From positions 37,734 to 101,733 of the forward strand of contig JASANH010001456.1 in the NCBI GenBank assembly GCA_030248295.1: 64,000 nucleotides of DNA, written 5' to 3'. Source of the DNA: Mesodorylaimus sp. YZB2_4 (taxonomy: Eukaryota; Nematoda; Enoplea; Dorylaimida; Dorylaimidae). The notes beneath the pieces were generated by a model, which was given only the letters and a program-made list of their open reading frames with translations, was not told where the DNA came from and did no database searches. How positions within the stretch are numbered: position 1 is the stretch's first letter; the number at the start of each line of letters is the position of its first letter. A program made the position numbers and the translations under genes. Positions 23,214 through 34,976 of this stretch are shown piece by piece.

Positions 23214-23689
23214 GTCTATGCGATCATCGGGAACGAGTGTGGATGATGGCGCCTTAGGCGCGTTGACGATTTTCTTTTTTCTCTTTTTCTTTTTTCTTCT
23301 TTGTTTCCTCCTCTCCTCTCTTTATTCTAGGTAGGTTTCGTAATATCTGTGTTTTTGTTTTTTTTTGGTGAATGGTCTGTTTTCGCCTGCACCCTGCACC
23401 CCTGTTTTTGTCAACCCTGCATGTTTTTATGTCCTGACGTTCTCCACGTTGTGATATGTTAGCAGATCCCTTCGTTTGGTTTTCTTTTTTTGCGCTCTGC
23501 ACGTACTGCCAGTGTGTGATGTTTGCAGTCATTCATGTTAGAACGGCGGGATATGATTTCTAGATTTTTAGTTAGGATGACTAGTTGGGTGGAGGTCCCT
23601 TGTAGAATATTTGCCTGGACACTCTGCCCGTTTTTGATTTTGCTACATTTTTGGTACATACAGTAGTATGTGTGTTGGTGTCACACTTC

Positions 23690-23880
23690 AGTCATTTCGA
23701 CCATCGATCACTTCGTTTATCGATTATTCGATCATGTTGATCACTCTGATCACGTCGATCATTACGCACACTCTGATCACGTCGATCATTATGCATCGAC
23801 CATAATCGACCGTATTTCGACATTTTAATCAGTTCGAGCACGCTACGATCACACTTCAATCATATTTCGATCGTGCTGAC
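23690..23880. repeat. GATC-rich degenerate short repeat before the 3' LTR
   Basis: The words CGATCA, TGATCAC and CGATCATTA recur at 10-15 base spacing, including two near copies of CACTCTGATCACGTCGATCA. It lies in the untranslated part upstream of the 3' LTR. Function unknown. Confidence 0.6.
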
Positions 23881-23931
23881 GACTCTGCTTACTCGGGCAG
23901 TGGGAGCCCTACTCCATCGGTGAGGTAGCAC

Positions 23932-24142
23932 TGTCAGGGGTGTAGTGTTTACGTTATAGGCTGGTTCGAACCAGAGAAGACTAGTGATGAAAGACCAGAT
24001 AGATGATGACAAGTGATACCAGCATGTTTCATGCAAACTGATCTTGTTCCCGTGGTATATAGTTCCTCCTTCGTTGGCTATGGGTCAGTGTTGCCTTATT
24101 TCTTGCCTGGTGCGGCTCCTAATAAAGTGGACGTGATACATT
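23932..24142 (+). repeat. 3' LTR, internally deleted
   Basis: Same ends as the 5' LTR (TGTCAGGGG to GATACATT) but 211 instead of 298 bases. No clear polypurine tract precedes it. Confidence 0.88.
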
Positions 24143-24423
24143 CTTTCCCAACTGGAATCTTATTCAGCTGAGTCTAGCGGCTCGCTCCATTCTTATTGAT
24201 TTTGAAATAGCGGCTCTCAATGCGATTGAGGAAACGTTTCCGATTGCATCACGTCGTGGCTGCTTTTATCGCTTCACGAAAGCGGTCTGGAGGCATATTC
24301 AGAACTCTGGTCTTCAAGAACGATATGGCGACGACGATGAATTCGCCTTGAAAATGCTTCTGTTGTTGGCGCTGGCTCTCAAGGAGAGTCGGGCTGATCT
24401 AAAGGATTTTCTCGGCTGTTAAA
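24143..24423 (+). pseudogene. FLYWCH-type MULE transposase, 3' half
   Basis: Continues the transposase interrupted at 14287. Its frame picks up right after the LTR and gives ILIDFEIAALNAIEETFP, a MULE catalytic-domain motif including the second aspartate, then CFYRFTKAVWRHIQNSGLQE and a Leu-rich segment, ending at a stop at 24421-24423. It then runs directly into segmental copy B, so the last third of the transposase and the right terminal repeat are missing. Confidence 0.82.
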
Positions 24424-24429
24424 AGTCTG

Positions 24430-26580
24430 CACATTGGCGCTGATATTCAAAATATGCTGTACTAACCTTACACGTCAGACTATTCAGATCTACTGTGGAC
24501 TCATCCAGAGAACTCCATAAGCGAAGTGCGGTACTCATGTTTACTTGGGGCAGAAATCGGAAACCGATCTAGAAAATCTCCTGGCCACACCAAGATGGAG
24601 AAGACTAGGAAGAATTCTTGGCCCCACTCCAAGATCAGAGATGCAACCTCTGACTGGAATAAGAACGATTCTAAAACGGTTATGCGGCCAAGGTGCAATA
24701 TCTCGAGAACGATTTTGAAATCATTGTCGGTCCTACTGTAGTGCGAGGACAGCCTAAGTTTGTCTTGGAGGGGTTTTGCCCTTCTGCTGGGTGCGGTGTG
24801 CGGTATACAATCCAGGGGCTCAAGGTGGTGGTAACCAAATTGATATCCCCCTCTTTACTGCACAAATCGAAGTCGTGTGCACTCACTTTGCTTGAGCGCT
24901 ATTCTGATGCTGAAATCTTCATTCAAACCAGGCAAAATGAAAAGCTTCGTGCATGGGTTGCGCCCTCAGTAGCACATTCTACGCGCACGTCGACCCTGAT
25001 TTCGATCGGCCTAATGTGAGACGAATTTCACGCAGCAGCATCCTACAATACTTGTTAGTAATTTTTTAAAAGGCACGCAGGGTGTCGCCATGCAACTGTT
25101 TTGTTCAAAACTTTCGATTTCTTTGTTACGTCTTCTCTTTCACGGCAATTGGGGTAATTTTTCAGCTAATAGTTTTCGTTTCGATCATCATTTCACTGTT
25201 GCACCTTTTCCAAATAATTTGATCGGCTCAACTTAATCTTGGAACAACTCAGCCAGTGAAAGATATTGATCTTGAGATAAAATTTCTTTACAAGAATAAA
25301 AATTGATCAAGCCAAATTTCTTGGAGTTGTCGCTCAATAATGAAATCTGCTTTAGACTGTTAAGGACTGCGATGATGTAAAGCCTTGTAAGCAAACCATT
25401 TCACCTTTTTTTAAGATGCCATGCGCTTGCACCGTTTTGCTGCTGTTTATCTTGCAAGACTCAAGTTCTTAAGTGATGGCAAAAACACAACACGTGAAAG
25501 CAAAGTTGATGCAAAAATTTAAAGAACATATGTAGATTTCGAGGTTATAGTGCTTGAAAAACCGCATACCGTTCCATGAGCACATGAGCGGTGATGGAAA
25601 CATAACAGCGCTTTCTTGTGCAAACTCGATTTTCACAGGAACATCCCGCAAAACTTTTTTTTAAAGCGTTTGATCGTTGTGATATGTGAAAATTTGACGC
25701 CCTAACTTTCAATAAAATTTTTGTGACTTTCGTGCCTCAGCATCCAAAATCGTATGATACAAGCTTTAAGAGCCGTAGTCTGAGCGATCGAATACCCACA
25801 CCTGAACCTTTTTCCTGAGCTCTCAATTTTGGACAGAAAAATCTGAACTAGTTTTTCGCGCTGATTCTGAATCTGTAATTAGAAAATTATGTCCAGCCGT
25901 TCATGAGATATTCGAATTTTCGCTCTAATCCTAAAGTACTATCTGTTTTCTTTGGGAATGTAAACGCGGCCTATGCGGTAACGTGGAGGGCGTGTATATT
26001 CTCAAAGAAAACAGGTTATATATTTCACCGCTGTTTGCGGCGCGAGCCTATTCTAGCCTATTCATGCAGCTTTTCCATCCGACCATGTATGCTAGCCAAG
26101 GGCAGGTTATACAGTCGAGTTCACTTATAGCCACACTGGATAATGTCACAGTCCAGTTATTATCACAGGTTTTTTAAGTCCTGAATTTTTTCCTAATACT
26201 TTGTGTGTATTTTTAATTGGCTCATTATCACGCTGACTTTGTCTCAGTCCGTTTATTATCATATAAATTTCGTGGCCAGGAAGAATAAGTATTGAAAAAG
26301 CGTCACATTTATACTCTTGGTAGTCTGAAACAAGAGCAAAATCGTTAAAAACCAGGATTTCTCTCAAGTAAACGCTCGCATGAAGGCGCATGGCACCTTT
26401 TTGCTTCAGCATTGATCTGACTGATGCTCATAATTTTGATTTCTTTGGTTACAAAAGCTTTTGGAAAAGCGTTTCGTCTCTTGAAACGCGAGCAATATAT
26501 GAAAATGATATGGAATGGCAATAAAACGCTCAAAATTTTAGTTTCTGCCATTATAGAGTTCACTTCGGTTTAAGTCTCAG
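24430..26580. repeat. Segmental duplication copy B, lectin gene absent
   Basis: The first part (24430-24560) matches 8569-8690 of copy A, and the next part (to about 25470) matches 11519-12715. From about 25560 to 26580 it matches 41650-42570 in inverse orientation. In copy C those two blocks are separated by the decayed lectin/PAN gene (about 42.6-44.5 kb); here they are joined. No gene is recognised. Confidence 0.75.
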
Positions 26581-28378
26581 TCCGGATATAGTTACGTTTC
26601 CTTCCCGTCCAGAGATGGTAATACTAAACGGACTCGACTGTAGCCGATTTAAATAAAAAAATGCTGCGTTTTTTAGCTTCCATAACATAGAGCGAACAAT
26701 AGAAACAGTGACGCCGATGAAGAAAATGAAGCAATTGGGCCTGGAATATGCATTGACAGTTTGCTTCTTAAAAAACCTGCCTAACGAGACACGCCCTTCT
26801 ATCTCAGATGTTTTGCAAGTACCCTACTGCGATTCAAATTTCTGACGGGTCAGTCCATGGCGGCATTGGTGGTGGTTTTTGACGAGCATATGATTGACCT
26901 CCAAAAAAATGTCTTAAAACTTGATACAGGGTCGCGATATCTTTAAAAATGACGAGTGGCGGCAATTAGGAAATTTGCCGAGTAGCACAAACCTTACTTG
27001 TCGGACTCATAGCAGGATATTTTGCAAGTTACGAAGCGCACATGCACAGACGCCCAAGGTATACCCAGGAAACATAATAAAACTGACTTTACTTACCCGA
27101 TAATCCAAAGCCGAGACTACGCTTATCAAAGTTATGACACGGAATTACTGATAAACGGGCTGTGCAGAATTGTAGATTTTAGAAGCTGAAATCTAAATAA
27201 AAATCGCTTGAAGATCAGAGCAGTCAGCAGTACTAGTCATCAGGAATTTTGCAGAAAAACTAACCAGAAATTTTTTGCGAAATATTTAGGCTCGATTTGC
27301 GTGGCTTGCAACTTTTCGAGCGTCAGTTCTGCGCTTTCCGTATTCTATCGGCGTTTTATCATTGTTCGCGTATAACCTTTCTTCGTGTTTCAGGGTTTCC
27401 GTGTTTTACCCACTTTTCTGTACCCGCACCTGTTTCTGTGCTTTACTGAGACCCTCCGCCACTGCTGATCAGTTGTCCAGATGGCCCCGATGATAACTTC
27501 AAAATAGCCTTTCCAAATGGATGCAGTTGGATGACCAGAAGACGAAATCGCGTGCTGGACATCCAAAATGCTAAAGTCTTTGGAAAAATCGGACGCCAGT
27601 GGACGCCTGCGCACTTATCTCTGGACATTCAAGAGACTTGTTGGATGTATTTTCTTTCCACAATGCACTATTTCGGCACATTGCGGAGGAGATGGCCACT
27701 GCGCGGGCGTGTGCCGCACGCGTGGCTGCTGACCGCATGAGTCTACCATTGTCGTCCTCGATGTGGACCCTGTTAGCGGGCGGCGTCCTCGCTATCTCGC
27801 CAATTCAAATTCATTGCGATGAACATCCATCATAACTCTAGACTTCCAGAGATAAGAGAGCGGGGGTGCACATAGATCCAGTTTTCCCCCAAAACTGCAC
27901 GCATTCTGGATGACCAGGGCGGGATTTTGGACATCTACTGGACATACAACTGTTTTGAAGTCAACCCTAATATTTTGCAAAGAGGTCTCTTGTCCTTATG
28001 GACATGTTATAATTTTTGGTATTACGAAATTCGACTTATCGGTTGTCGATGCTCCTTCGTGAGTCATCCATGTTGCCTCAGGTCTCATATAATAATAATG
28101 ACTTGTAACTCGAATTATGAGAAAAAAGAGGAGCATTTCTACACGAGGTCTCCTCGTTTATTACACCATAGAGAGGTTAGAAAAACAATCGTGGAGTAGT
28201 TAAAAGATTTTTGCAAGTGGTATGCAAACACTATCGGCTTATAATAAAGGATCTGATAGTTCAGATCGGATCTGATCAGATTCAATTCAAGCAAATGCAA
28301 TCGTGAGATTCGACAAAAGTTAAGTGGGTGTCACTATCTGCTATTTTCCATGTTTAATAAGCAAAGCCACGCGCAGAG
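26581..28378. other. Intergenic, nothing recognised
   Basis: Short frames only, no domain or repeat structure that I can assign. Confidence 0.4.
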
Positions 28379-29036
28379 CATGGCTATACTTTATGTGATA
28401 AATCACTGGCTCGCACCGCCACTCGCGCCCCCTAGCGGTCCGAATCAGTCACTATGAGCACGAAACGGCGTGAAGGCTCTGAAAGGAATGATTACAAATG
28501 AAGAGTGCCAAGAGGCATGAAATCAGCCACATATGGTTAATTGCCGAGGAAACTGGAATATGGCAATTTAGCGAGTATTTTGCATTTGCCGCCGATCAGG
28601 TTTGGTGTCTTGGTGTCTGCTAGAAGCGCCAAAAGTAAACCTTTAGCCAGACCATGGTCTCGGATCCTCGTTCTTTCGTTGGATTTGTTCATTCGTTATT
28701 CGTAGATTAGGTTAAATTGTCTTTTACTTGTTGAAGTTCACTAACGAGGATCCGGGACCATGGTCTGGCTAAAGTTTCACTTTTGGCGCTCCTAGCAGAC
28801 ACCAAGACACCAAACCTGATCGGCGGCAAATTCAAAATACTCGCTAAATTGCCATATTCTAATTTCCTGGGCAATTAACCATATGTGGCTGATTTCATGC
28901 CTCTTGGCTCTGTTCATTTGTTATCATTCCTTTCCGAGCCTTCTCGATGTTTCGTGCCCCTGGTGACTGATTCATACCGCTAGGTGGCGCAAGCGGCGGT
29001 GCGAGCCAGTGATTTATCACATATAGTATAGCCATG
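28379..29036. mobile_element. Fold-back element with ~310-base arms
   Basis: The sequence from CATGGCTATACTTTATGTG to about 28680 is repeated in inverse orientation from about 28740 to 29036 with about 90% agreement by eye, leaving a loop of about 60 bases. The flanks are GCGCAGAG and GCGCAAAG, an 8-base duplication with one mismatch, which would fit a hAT-type MITE. There is no coding sequence. Confidence 0.78.
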
Positions 29037-29044
29037 GCGCAAAG

Positions 29045-29898
29045 TCCTGCAAATACCTATACCCGTACTCACTCGTAACCGGCGGATATGGGTACGGGTT
29101 TGGGTAAGAGGCGACGGGTACGCGTACTCATTCTTGGAAAATCATTCTCAATCTTCAGATGGAAAACTTTAGAACAAGATAAAAGACAAGATGAACGAGT
29201 ATTCCTGAGCTTCTAAGGCGGGGGGGGGGGAGAAAATTATTTTCATGAATTGATCACTTCTCTGTGTTTGTACTTTATTCAAAAATTCACCAAACAAGCG
29301 GTAAGGGTATGATTAGTGATAAATTTTTTAGAACATCACTGGTATGGGCGAGGTACGCCGGGCACGGGTACAGAGGTCGTCCAACGGGTATGGGTAGGGT
29401 ACGATTTTCATTCTTCGTGCAGGACCCTGGCCACACGACTAGACGATGGACCAATTGCATACTTGTAGTCGAGAAGGCTGGCTCATGCTCACTCCTATTT
29501 ATTTGATACCCAAAAACGACAGTCAGTCTTGTTTTCGACATCAAGCTAATCGTGCTCCTTGTCGTTCATGCAAAGGCCTGCTCGAGGGCATGCTTGTGCA
29601 AGAGTCCACAAAGAAATACAGTAATATGACATAAAATTATATTGTTTGAACTCATTGCAGCGTGTAACTGCTTGCTAACTCAGCGATAGCGACGTTTTTG
29701 AAGACTGTCAATGCTAACTAATTTTGTATTGCAACTTAACGGGGTAGCGTGATATGCTCGCTATTGATCCGACTCGGTTCGGAAAGGTAAGATTTAGTTT
29801 GACTACTTGCATCACTGGACACAAAACAGGATCCCACCAGAAGTGTCTCATTCATGATCTTTATTACTGCATCTTTATGGAACTCCGACATGAAGGCG
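29045..29898. other. Intergenic, nothing recognised
   Basis: G/C runs near 29220 and short GGGTA-type words around 29060-29110 and 29340-29400 are seen, but no gene. Confidence 0.4.
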
Positions 29899-32568
29899 CT
29901 AGGGCACATAGTTGTAGTGCGTGCAGCTTGCATTAGTTGAAGCTGGGATTGAACGGGGGCAATCTGGGCAGGCGTCCAGAATCGAGAATGAGAACAGCTG
30001 GCAGAACGTTTTTGAAGCTGCGATCCCATTGATAAAATTAAAGCTTCGAAACCAAATTCCCCGCCAGCATGTATCAGCGCAATCATGCGGTTGTTTTGCA
30101 TTGATGACCTCGATTGGCGTTTCCATCATGCACACATTGCTTTTATTGTACTCTTCTTCTCCCTCTAAGGTAAAAAGATCTTTAGTCAAAGTAGACAGCA
30201 GATCAGGTCAGGTTCAGCTTGACCTGAAATTTCAAGTCAGGTTGACCCGAATTCATTACAAGCAGCTAAAATGAATGGTGGTCAAGGGAGGGATTATTAG
30301 GTACAAAGTCGGTGTTTAGGAGAAGAATAAATGCTTGGATTTTCCAGCAAGGCCTACATACCTAATAAGGAGTTACTGCATCATTTGAAGGAATCAGATG
30401 TGATTGTGGGCCTGAAAAGATTTTACAGACGCTGTTGCTCACTCACGACTATAGTCAAATCGCGATTCACTCATTTTTGACGTGGATAGTCTCATTTCAA
30501 AGCCCATATCTTTTTACATACTTTGTATCAAAATAAAGTGCGTCAATAGAATGAATTTTGAAGAAAATTGTTGCATGCACTTTTGTGTCTGATCGACTTT
30601 CGTCAGTTATAGGCTGTTTTGTATATCATTGGGTTGTGGGATGGAAAAGTTTATTTGTAATACACACATATAAGGTTCTCTTTAAAACCCGCATTTTTTT
30701 GGCACAAAAAATTTGATTGTGAGACGTTTTCCCTATCTGGTCGATAACCCATCAATCAACGATTCTGTTGAATCATTATTCGACTGCCATGCTCGAAACG
30801 CCATTTTGTAGGGCCTGAAATGCTTGCTTCACGTTTGCTCCTCGGACCGCGCTCGCCTGGTTCAAGGACAAAGAAGACAAGCCTGATGTATCATGAATAA
30901 GAAAACTACTTTGCCTAAATCTGCAGCTGTCATACTGGTAAAATCACCTAAGTTCCACTGCCTAAATTTATGTCTTCTGTATTTTCCCGATTCACAGTAA
31001 GGTAGTTATATCCGTTAATCTGGATTTGGAACATGCCTTCATTGGCTCAGAAACCTGGTCTGGTCTTACATACAAACATTCGTATTGGCAACGTAAGCTA
31101 GGAGTCTGCAATAATAATTCTGCAATAAGCTAGGAGCTCAAGAAGTTTCTAGCCTGAATAGCTTGCGCGTTGAGCTGCAGCACCAAACTTGTACTTCACA
31201 CTGCCCCTCACCCTATAAGCGAAGCCTATCCTCTGCCACACACATCTAATCACACACGTGCTGCCTTTTGCGACCCAATTCGTATCTACCGGCTTTTCAG
31301 GAGAAAATTATGGTGGGGAAACAACACAGCGGGGGAATCGTCGCATGTCTCGGTGATCAAATTCCCCCACAAGACAAGGTGGGGGAAACGACACAGTTGG
31401 CGAAGGGGAATTTGTCACGGTACCAAAAATTTTTGTGCGGGTCCTCTTTCACGAATATTGACCAGCCGTGGAATGATCGTCTTCTGGGTCTTCATGTCAT
31501 TCATTTTCGAGATATGTCATAACAAACGGCGGGAAAGAGTCAATTTTTGAGGCTGGTAATTTTGGAGCCCACTCTTACAGACAGTGCCTCTTGATGAGAG
31601 CTTATCACACATGGACCCTCACGCGGAAATCGTTAAAAAATTTGTCATGATCTTATTGAACATTTATTCTGACATTCTTTGAGGTTACGCATGATAAAAA
31701 CCTTGAAAAGCAAGGCTTTAATCAGGATGTATACTACAAATCTTGCGAGGCCTGAATTTTAGATCAGATGTGAAAAGTGTATGTGACTAATAATTGTCGA
31801 AACTTGAAAAATTCTCTAGTTTTAACCGTTCGAGCCTTTTTTTAATAATTTGGCCCGTTTTATCTGCCCTAAAAGTAAGTGACTCGATGCAGAGTATAGT
31901 CAAAAGCTCATCGGATTAACAATTTTCGTGAGCTTACTCGAAAACTGGCACAATGCCGGGTACGAAGAGTTACAGCGAACATCTTCGATAGTTCCATTCG
32001 ACTTCGTGCAGTATTCGCCATCAATATCATTCGCGCCACACATATGATATCTGAGCCAGGTGTTGCCAGCATTCATTTGTGTGTTCAGTTTGGTTACCCC
32101 GTCGTACCAAAATGTGGTGTCACTGGTTACTGAGCATGGCCTGCCACGTATGCCATCCCGACGTCGAAGTGCCAGAAACGGCATTCTGTTTCCTATCTAA
32201 AAGTGTAAAGCGTCTTTCAGAAAGCAGCTCTCTTTTACTTCCAAACAGTCGAAAGTGATAACAATGTTTTCACCTTGGAACGCAACATCTTCTCATGCTC
32301 GCTGTCTGCATGGATTTGAGCCAGGAATGCCCCCTGGTTTGCGCAGGTCATCCAGGCGTTTTCCCATGTTGAGTAATTATTCATAACGAAAAAACATCGT
32401 GATCCATCCTCTACACCTCTCAAACTGAAGCACGCCCTCGCGTTACACTGCAGATCTAGAACTGCATGGGATATACGAAAAAGTAAAAACTTAAACGACT
32501 TGCTTACTTTGTGATTTTGTTGGACTCGAAAGAATAAAACCCGAAATAAATAATATGACATTTTTCAT
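29899..32568 (-). CDS. Secreted C-type-lectin/PAN protein, copy 1
   Basis: Four exons join in frame on the minus strand: 32568-32508, 32461-32274, 32196-31938 and 30164-29899, giving 257 residues. Exon 1 is a signal peptide (MKNVILFISGFILSSPTKSQ). Exons 2-3 form a CTLD: CNARAC, GSRCFFVMNNYSTWENAW, GAFLAQIHADSE, then PCSVTSDTTFWYDG, NTWLRYHMC and a final CNSSYPALCQF. The canonical EPN and WND calcium/sugar motifs are absent. Exon 4 is a PAN/apple-like domain (NVCMMETPIE, CADTCWRGIWF, CQLFSFSILDACPDC) ending HYNYVP. The product is probably an extracellular binding protein; its ligand is unknown. The last intron (about 1.77 kb) hosts a transposon relic with a MULE derivative inside. No stop or frameshift is seen, so the gene may be functional. 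Confidence 0.78.
30480..31595 (-). mobile_element. Relic of the long-TIR element, interrupted
   Basis: Sequence from TTCAAAGCCCATATC (about 30497) to CAGACAGTGCCTCTT (31577-31591) matches the right arm of the element at 4234-6591. This includes the GCGGGTCCT segment, the GAGATATGTCATAAC block and the terminal word. It is split by the 709-base element at 30715-31423. It lies in the last intron of lectin copy 1. Confidence 0.65.
30715..31423. mobile_element. Non-autonomous MULE-derived element
   Basis: It starts GATTGTGAGACGTTTTCCC and ends GTCACGGTAC, the same termini as the complete MULE at 51652-53997. The right end also holds the repeated GGGGGAAACGAC and GGGGGAATCG words and AAAATTATGG. 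The flanks are AAAAAATTT and CAAAAATTT, a 9-base duplication with one mismatch. There is no transposase inside, so it probably moved using the full element's enzyme. Confidence 0.72.
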
Positions 32569-33329
32569 GGACAAAACTATGATCAATGTACGCGCAGAAT
32601 GCATTTACTGTGCTGAAGAGCAGTGGAGAAGATCAGATCAGAGGCTATTCCACAACAAAATGTTGCCTGATGCTGCTTAAAGCAGACTTTTCCACCCCGC
32701 GAATCCTGCGAGTGCCACAAGAAACGAAATAAATGCTGAACGGCTAGTGACAGCTAGAATTTTCGATTATTTTTTTCATGTTACCATAGACATCGTCAGG
32801 CCTGTATGCGTCTATTCTTTGCTCCACCCCTTCCTCCACATCAACAGAATGGTTGATGATTGCCGTTTACCCAAAGTCGATTTAAAAGTCACCATGGCGA
32901 CTCGGTTTAGTGCTCTATTGACTTTGGGAAAATTACAGTACTCGTATTTAAACACATACTGTATAAGCTACCGTATGTAATCCTGCTGAATGACAAACTG
33001 CGAGTTGATAGGAGATTGAATAAGTACTGAATTTAATATTACACATCAAAAAATCGACTTTCCCCTGAAATTCATCCTCCTGAGAGGGTTTCTGACAGAC
33101 TCGACCCCGGGGCTAGTCAGTCGAATTTTTTGACTTTTCTCTATGTGCTCAATCACGATATGTCCTTTATGTGCCTAAGCGAGAAGTGGTCGGCATGCGG
33201 TCAGGGGGAACGTCAGGGCGAAAGATCGAGATTGTTTGCGATCGACCTTCAGGGATGGCCTATTAGGTGCTTTGGACGCTGGTCTGAAAATGCGATAAGG
33301 TCGGTGTAGTTTAATAACCCACTCCAGTT
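32569..33329. other. Upstream of lectin copy 1; nothing else recognised
   Basis: A short piece at 33080-33140 (GAGAGGGTTTCTGACAGACT) is a partial copy of the end of the palindromic repeat at 33330-34375. No promoter can be identified with confidence. Confidence 0.4.
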
Positions 33330-34375
33330 TTTCTCTGCGTTGACGTTTGAGAGAGGGTTTCTCAGAGACTCGACTCGGTGCTGTCCAGTCGCCATTTTTG
33401 ACCTCTTTTTATTGCTCTTTCGAAAGTACTCTCAAAACTGATTGCCTCGGCTGGAGTAAAATTTTCCCAATGTGCCTAAAAATGGAAATGTAGCACTTCA
33501 AGGATGAAAGTGATCACTTTTGGTCGAAAAAACATAACGTGATTTGTTTTGGGTCTTGAATAATTTTAAAAATACAGAAATAACTAAAATTCAAGGAGTC
33601 CGAATTTCAAATTAGCCTAGCTGTAATTGTTCATGAGATATTCAACAAAAACCGTCTGTAATCAGCTGTGATCAGTCCCAAAATCGATTATGAGCGAATT
33701 ATTTAAACAGTACAACCCTGTTTTTTTTCAATGGTACCCGGGGTTCACAACATCATAAAACACCCCTAATTTCCGCACTACAGACCACAGTTATTGTGCA
33801 CATAGCTGATAACTGCGCCCAATTTCGGCAATTTCGGCTAATCATGATCGATTTATGCTGTTGATCGGTCGCGCTAATCAGTAATAGTCTATCTGCTAGC
33901 CCTTAAAAAAAAGGTTAAAAACTCTCTATTCTTCGTCAAAATTTGTTGATTTTTACCCGAGATGATGAAGAAAACTCCAATTTAGAAGGGCCAGCAGAAA
34001 GGCTATCACTTATCAGCGCGAATAATCACCAGCCCAGGATTATCGATCATGATTGACTAAAATTGGCGAAATGAGGCGCAGTTATCGGCCATGTACACAA
34101 TAATTGTGGTCCTTAGTGCGGAAATTCCGTTTGGAATTATAATCTATTGACCCTAGCTACTATTTCAATTAAAAAAAACAGACAGTGCCTGATCACTTTT
34201 TACTTATAATGTGCTTTATTTCTATATATAGGCACATTAGAAAAATTTTACTTCCGCAAAACAATCAGTTTTGTGAGTACCGTTCTAACCAAATAAAAAA
34301 GGGGGTCAAAAACTTCGACTGACCAAGTATATTTCATTTGGGGCGAGTCTCTCAAAAACCCTCACAAATATCCCG
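33330..34375. repeat. Large palindromic fold-back repeat
   Basis: The outer left part (GAGAGGGTTTCTCAGAGACT near 33350, ACTGATTGCCTCGG) reappears inverted at the right (CAATCAGTTTTGTGAGTAC, GAGTCTCTCAAAAACCCTC near 34350). The inner left part (CACAGTTATTGTGCACATAG near 33787, TCATGATCGATTTATGC) reappears inverted at 34030-34130. Arms are several hundred bases with indels. Single arms of the same family sit at 38690-39145, 40818-41520 and 57930-58475. Confidence 0.7.
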
Positions 34376-34961
34376 CTGTTATCGCTGAAGCACTTTATGT
34401 CGCCCTCCTACCCATTATCCTGTGCTAGAAGAAGATACCTACTGTATCTTTTGGTCTGTATGTGACATGTATGGTAAAGTCAGAATCTCCGTGTCGATGC
34501 TTCAGTGAAACGACTGTTTTTTTTTGAATTCGTAGTGTTAAAAATGTTTTTGCGACTCACTTCCATTACATTCTACTGCAAAATCAATCAATTATTCCAG
34601 CTGTAACATTTGAAAAAGTAAACGCACCCAGATTTTAATAAGAATGAGTCGCAAAACTAATAAAAATACAGGGAGATCAGTGGAGCGTTTGAAGAACTGA
34701 TCTCACGGAATATGTGGCGTTTAAAAAAAACCGAGATCTGCGGAAAAATCAAATTTCAACGAAGCTATTACAGTAAAAAAATGTCTGTCTGTCAGTTTCA
34801 GTTAATCTACGGATATCGCATTTACACCGTGATGGCGTTTATAAATTTTCTGATCCACACCACACAAAGAATGTCATAAAATCGAGTCGAGTCTTATCGC
34901 TGATTGCTTTCCAGATAAGCCCGTACTTATCAGCTTCCCTACGTACCTTCAATCGGTAGTG
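34376..34961. other. Intergenic, nothing recognised
   Basis: AT-rich sequence 3' of lectin copy 2 with no gene that I can support. Confidence 0.4.
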
Positions 34962-34976
34962 CTAAGGCACGTAGTT

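Larger units (their letters stand above)
14288..24142 (+). mobile_element. Ty3/gypsy-like LTR retrotransposon with dUTPase-like domain
   Basis: Two direct LTRs (14288-14585 and 23932-24142) enclose gag, protease, reverse transcriptase, RNase H, a dUTPase-like domain and an unrecognised 3' coding region, all on the plus strand. The flanks are CTTTT and CTTTC, a possible 5-base target duplication with one mismatch. The insertion splits a MULE transposase whose halves align on either side. Gag, RT and the RNase H start contain frameshifts and stops, and the 3' LTR has lost about 87 bases relative to the 5' LTR, so this is an old copy. RT (YIDDI) and RNase H (ending NADILSRIP) are Ty3/gypsy-like. 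I recognise no integrase. Confidence 0.9.
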
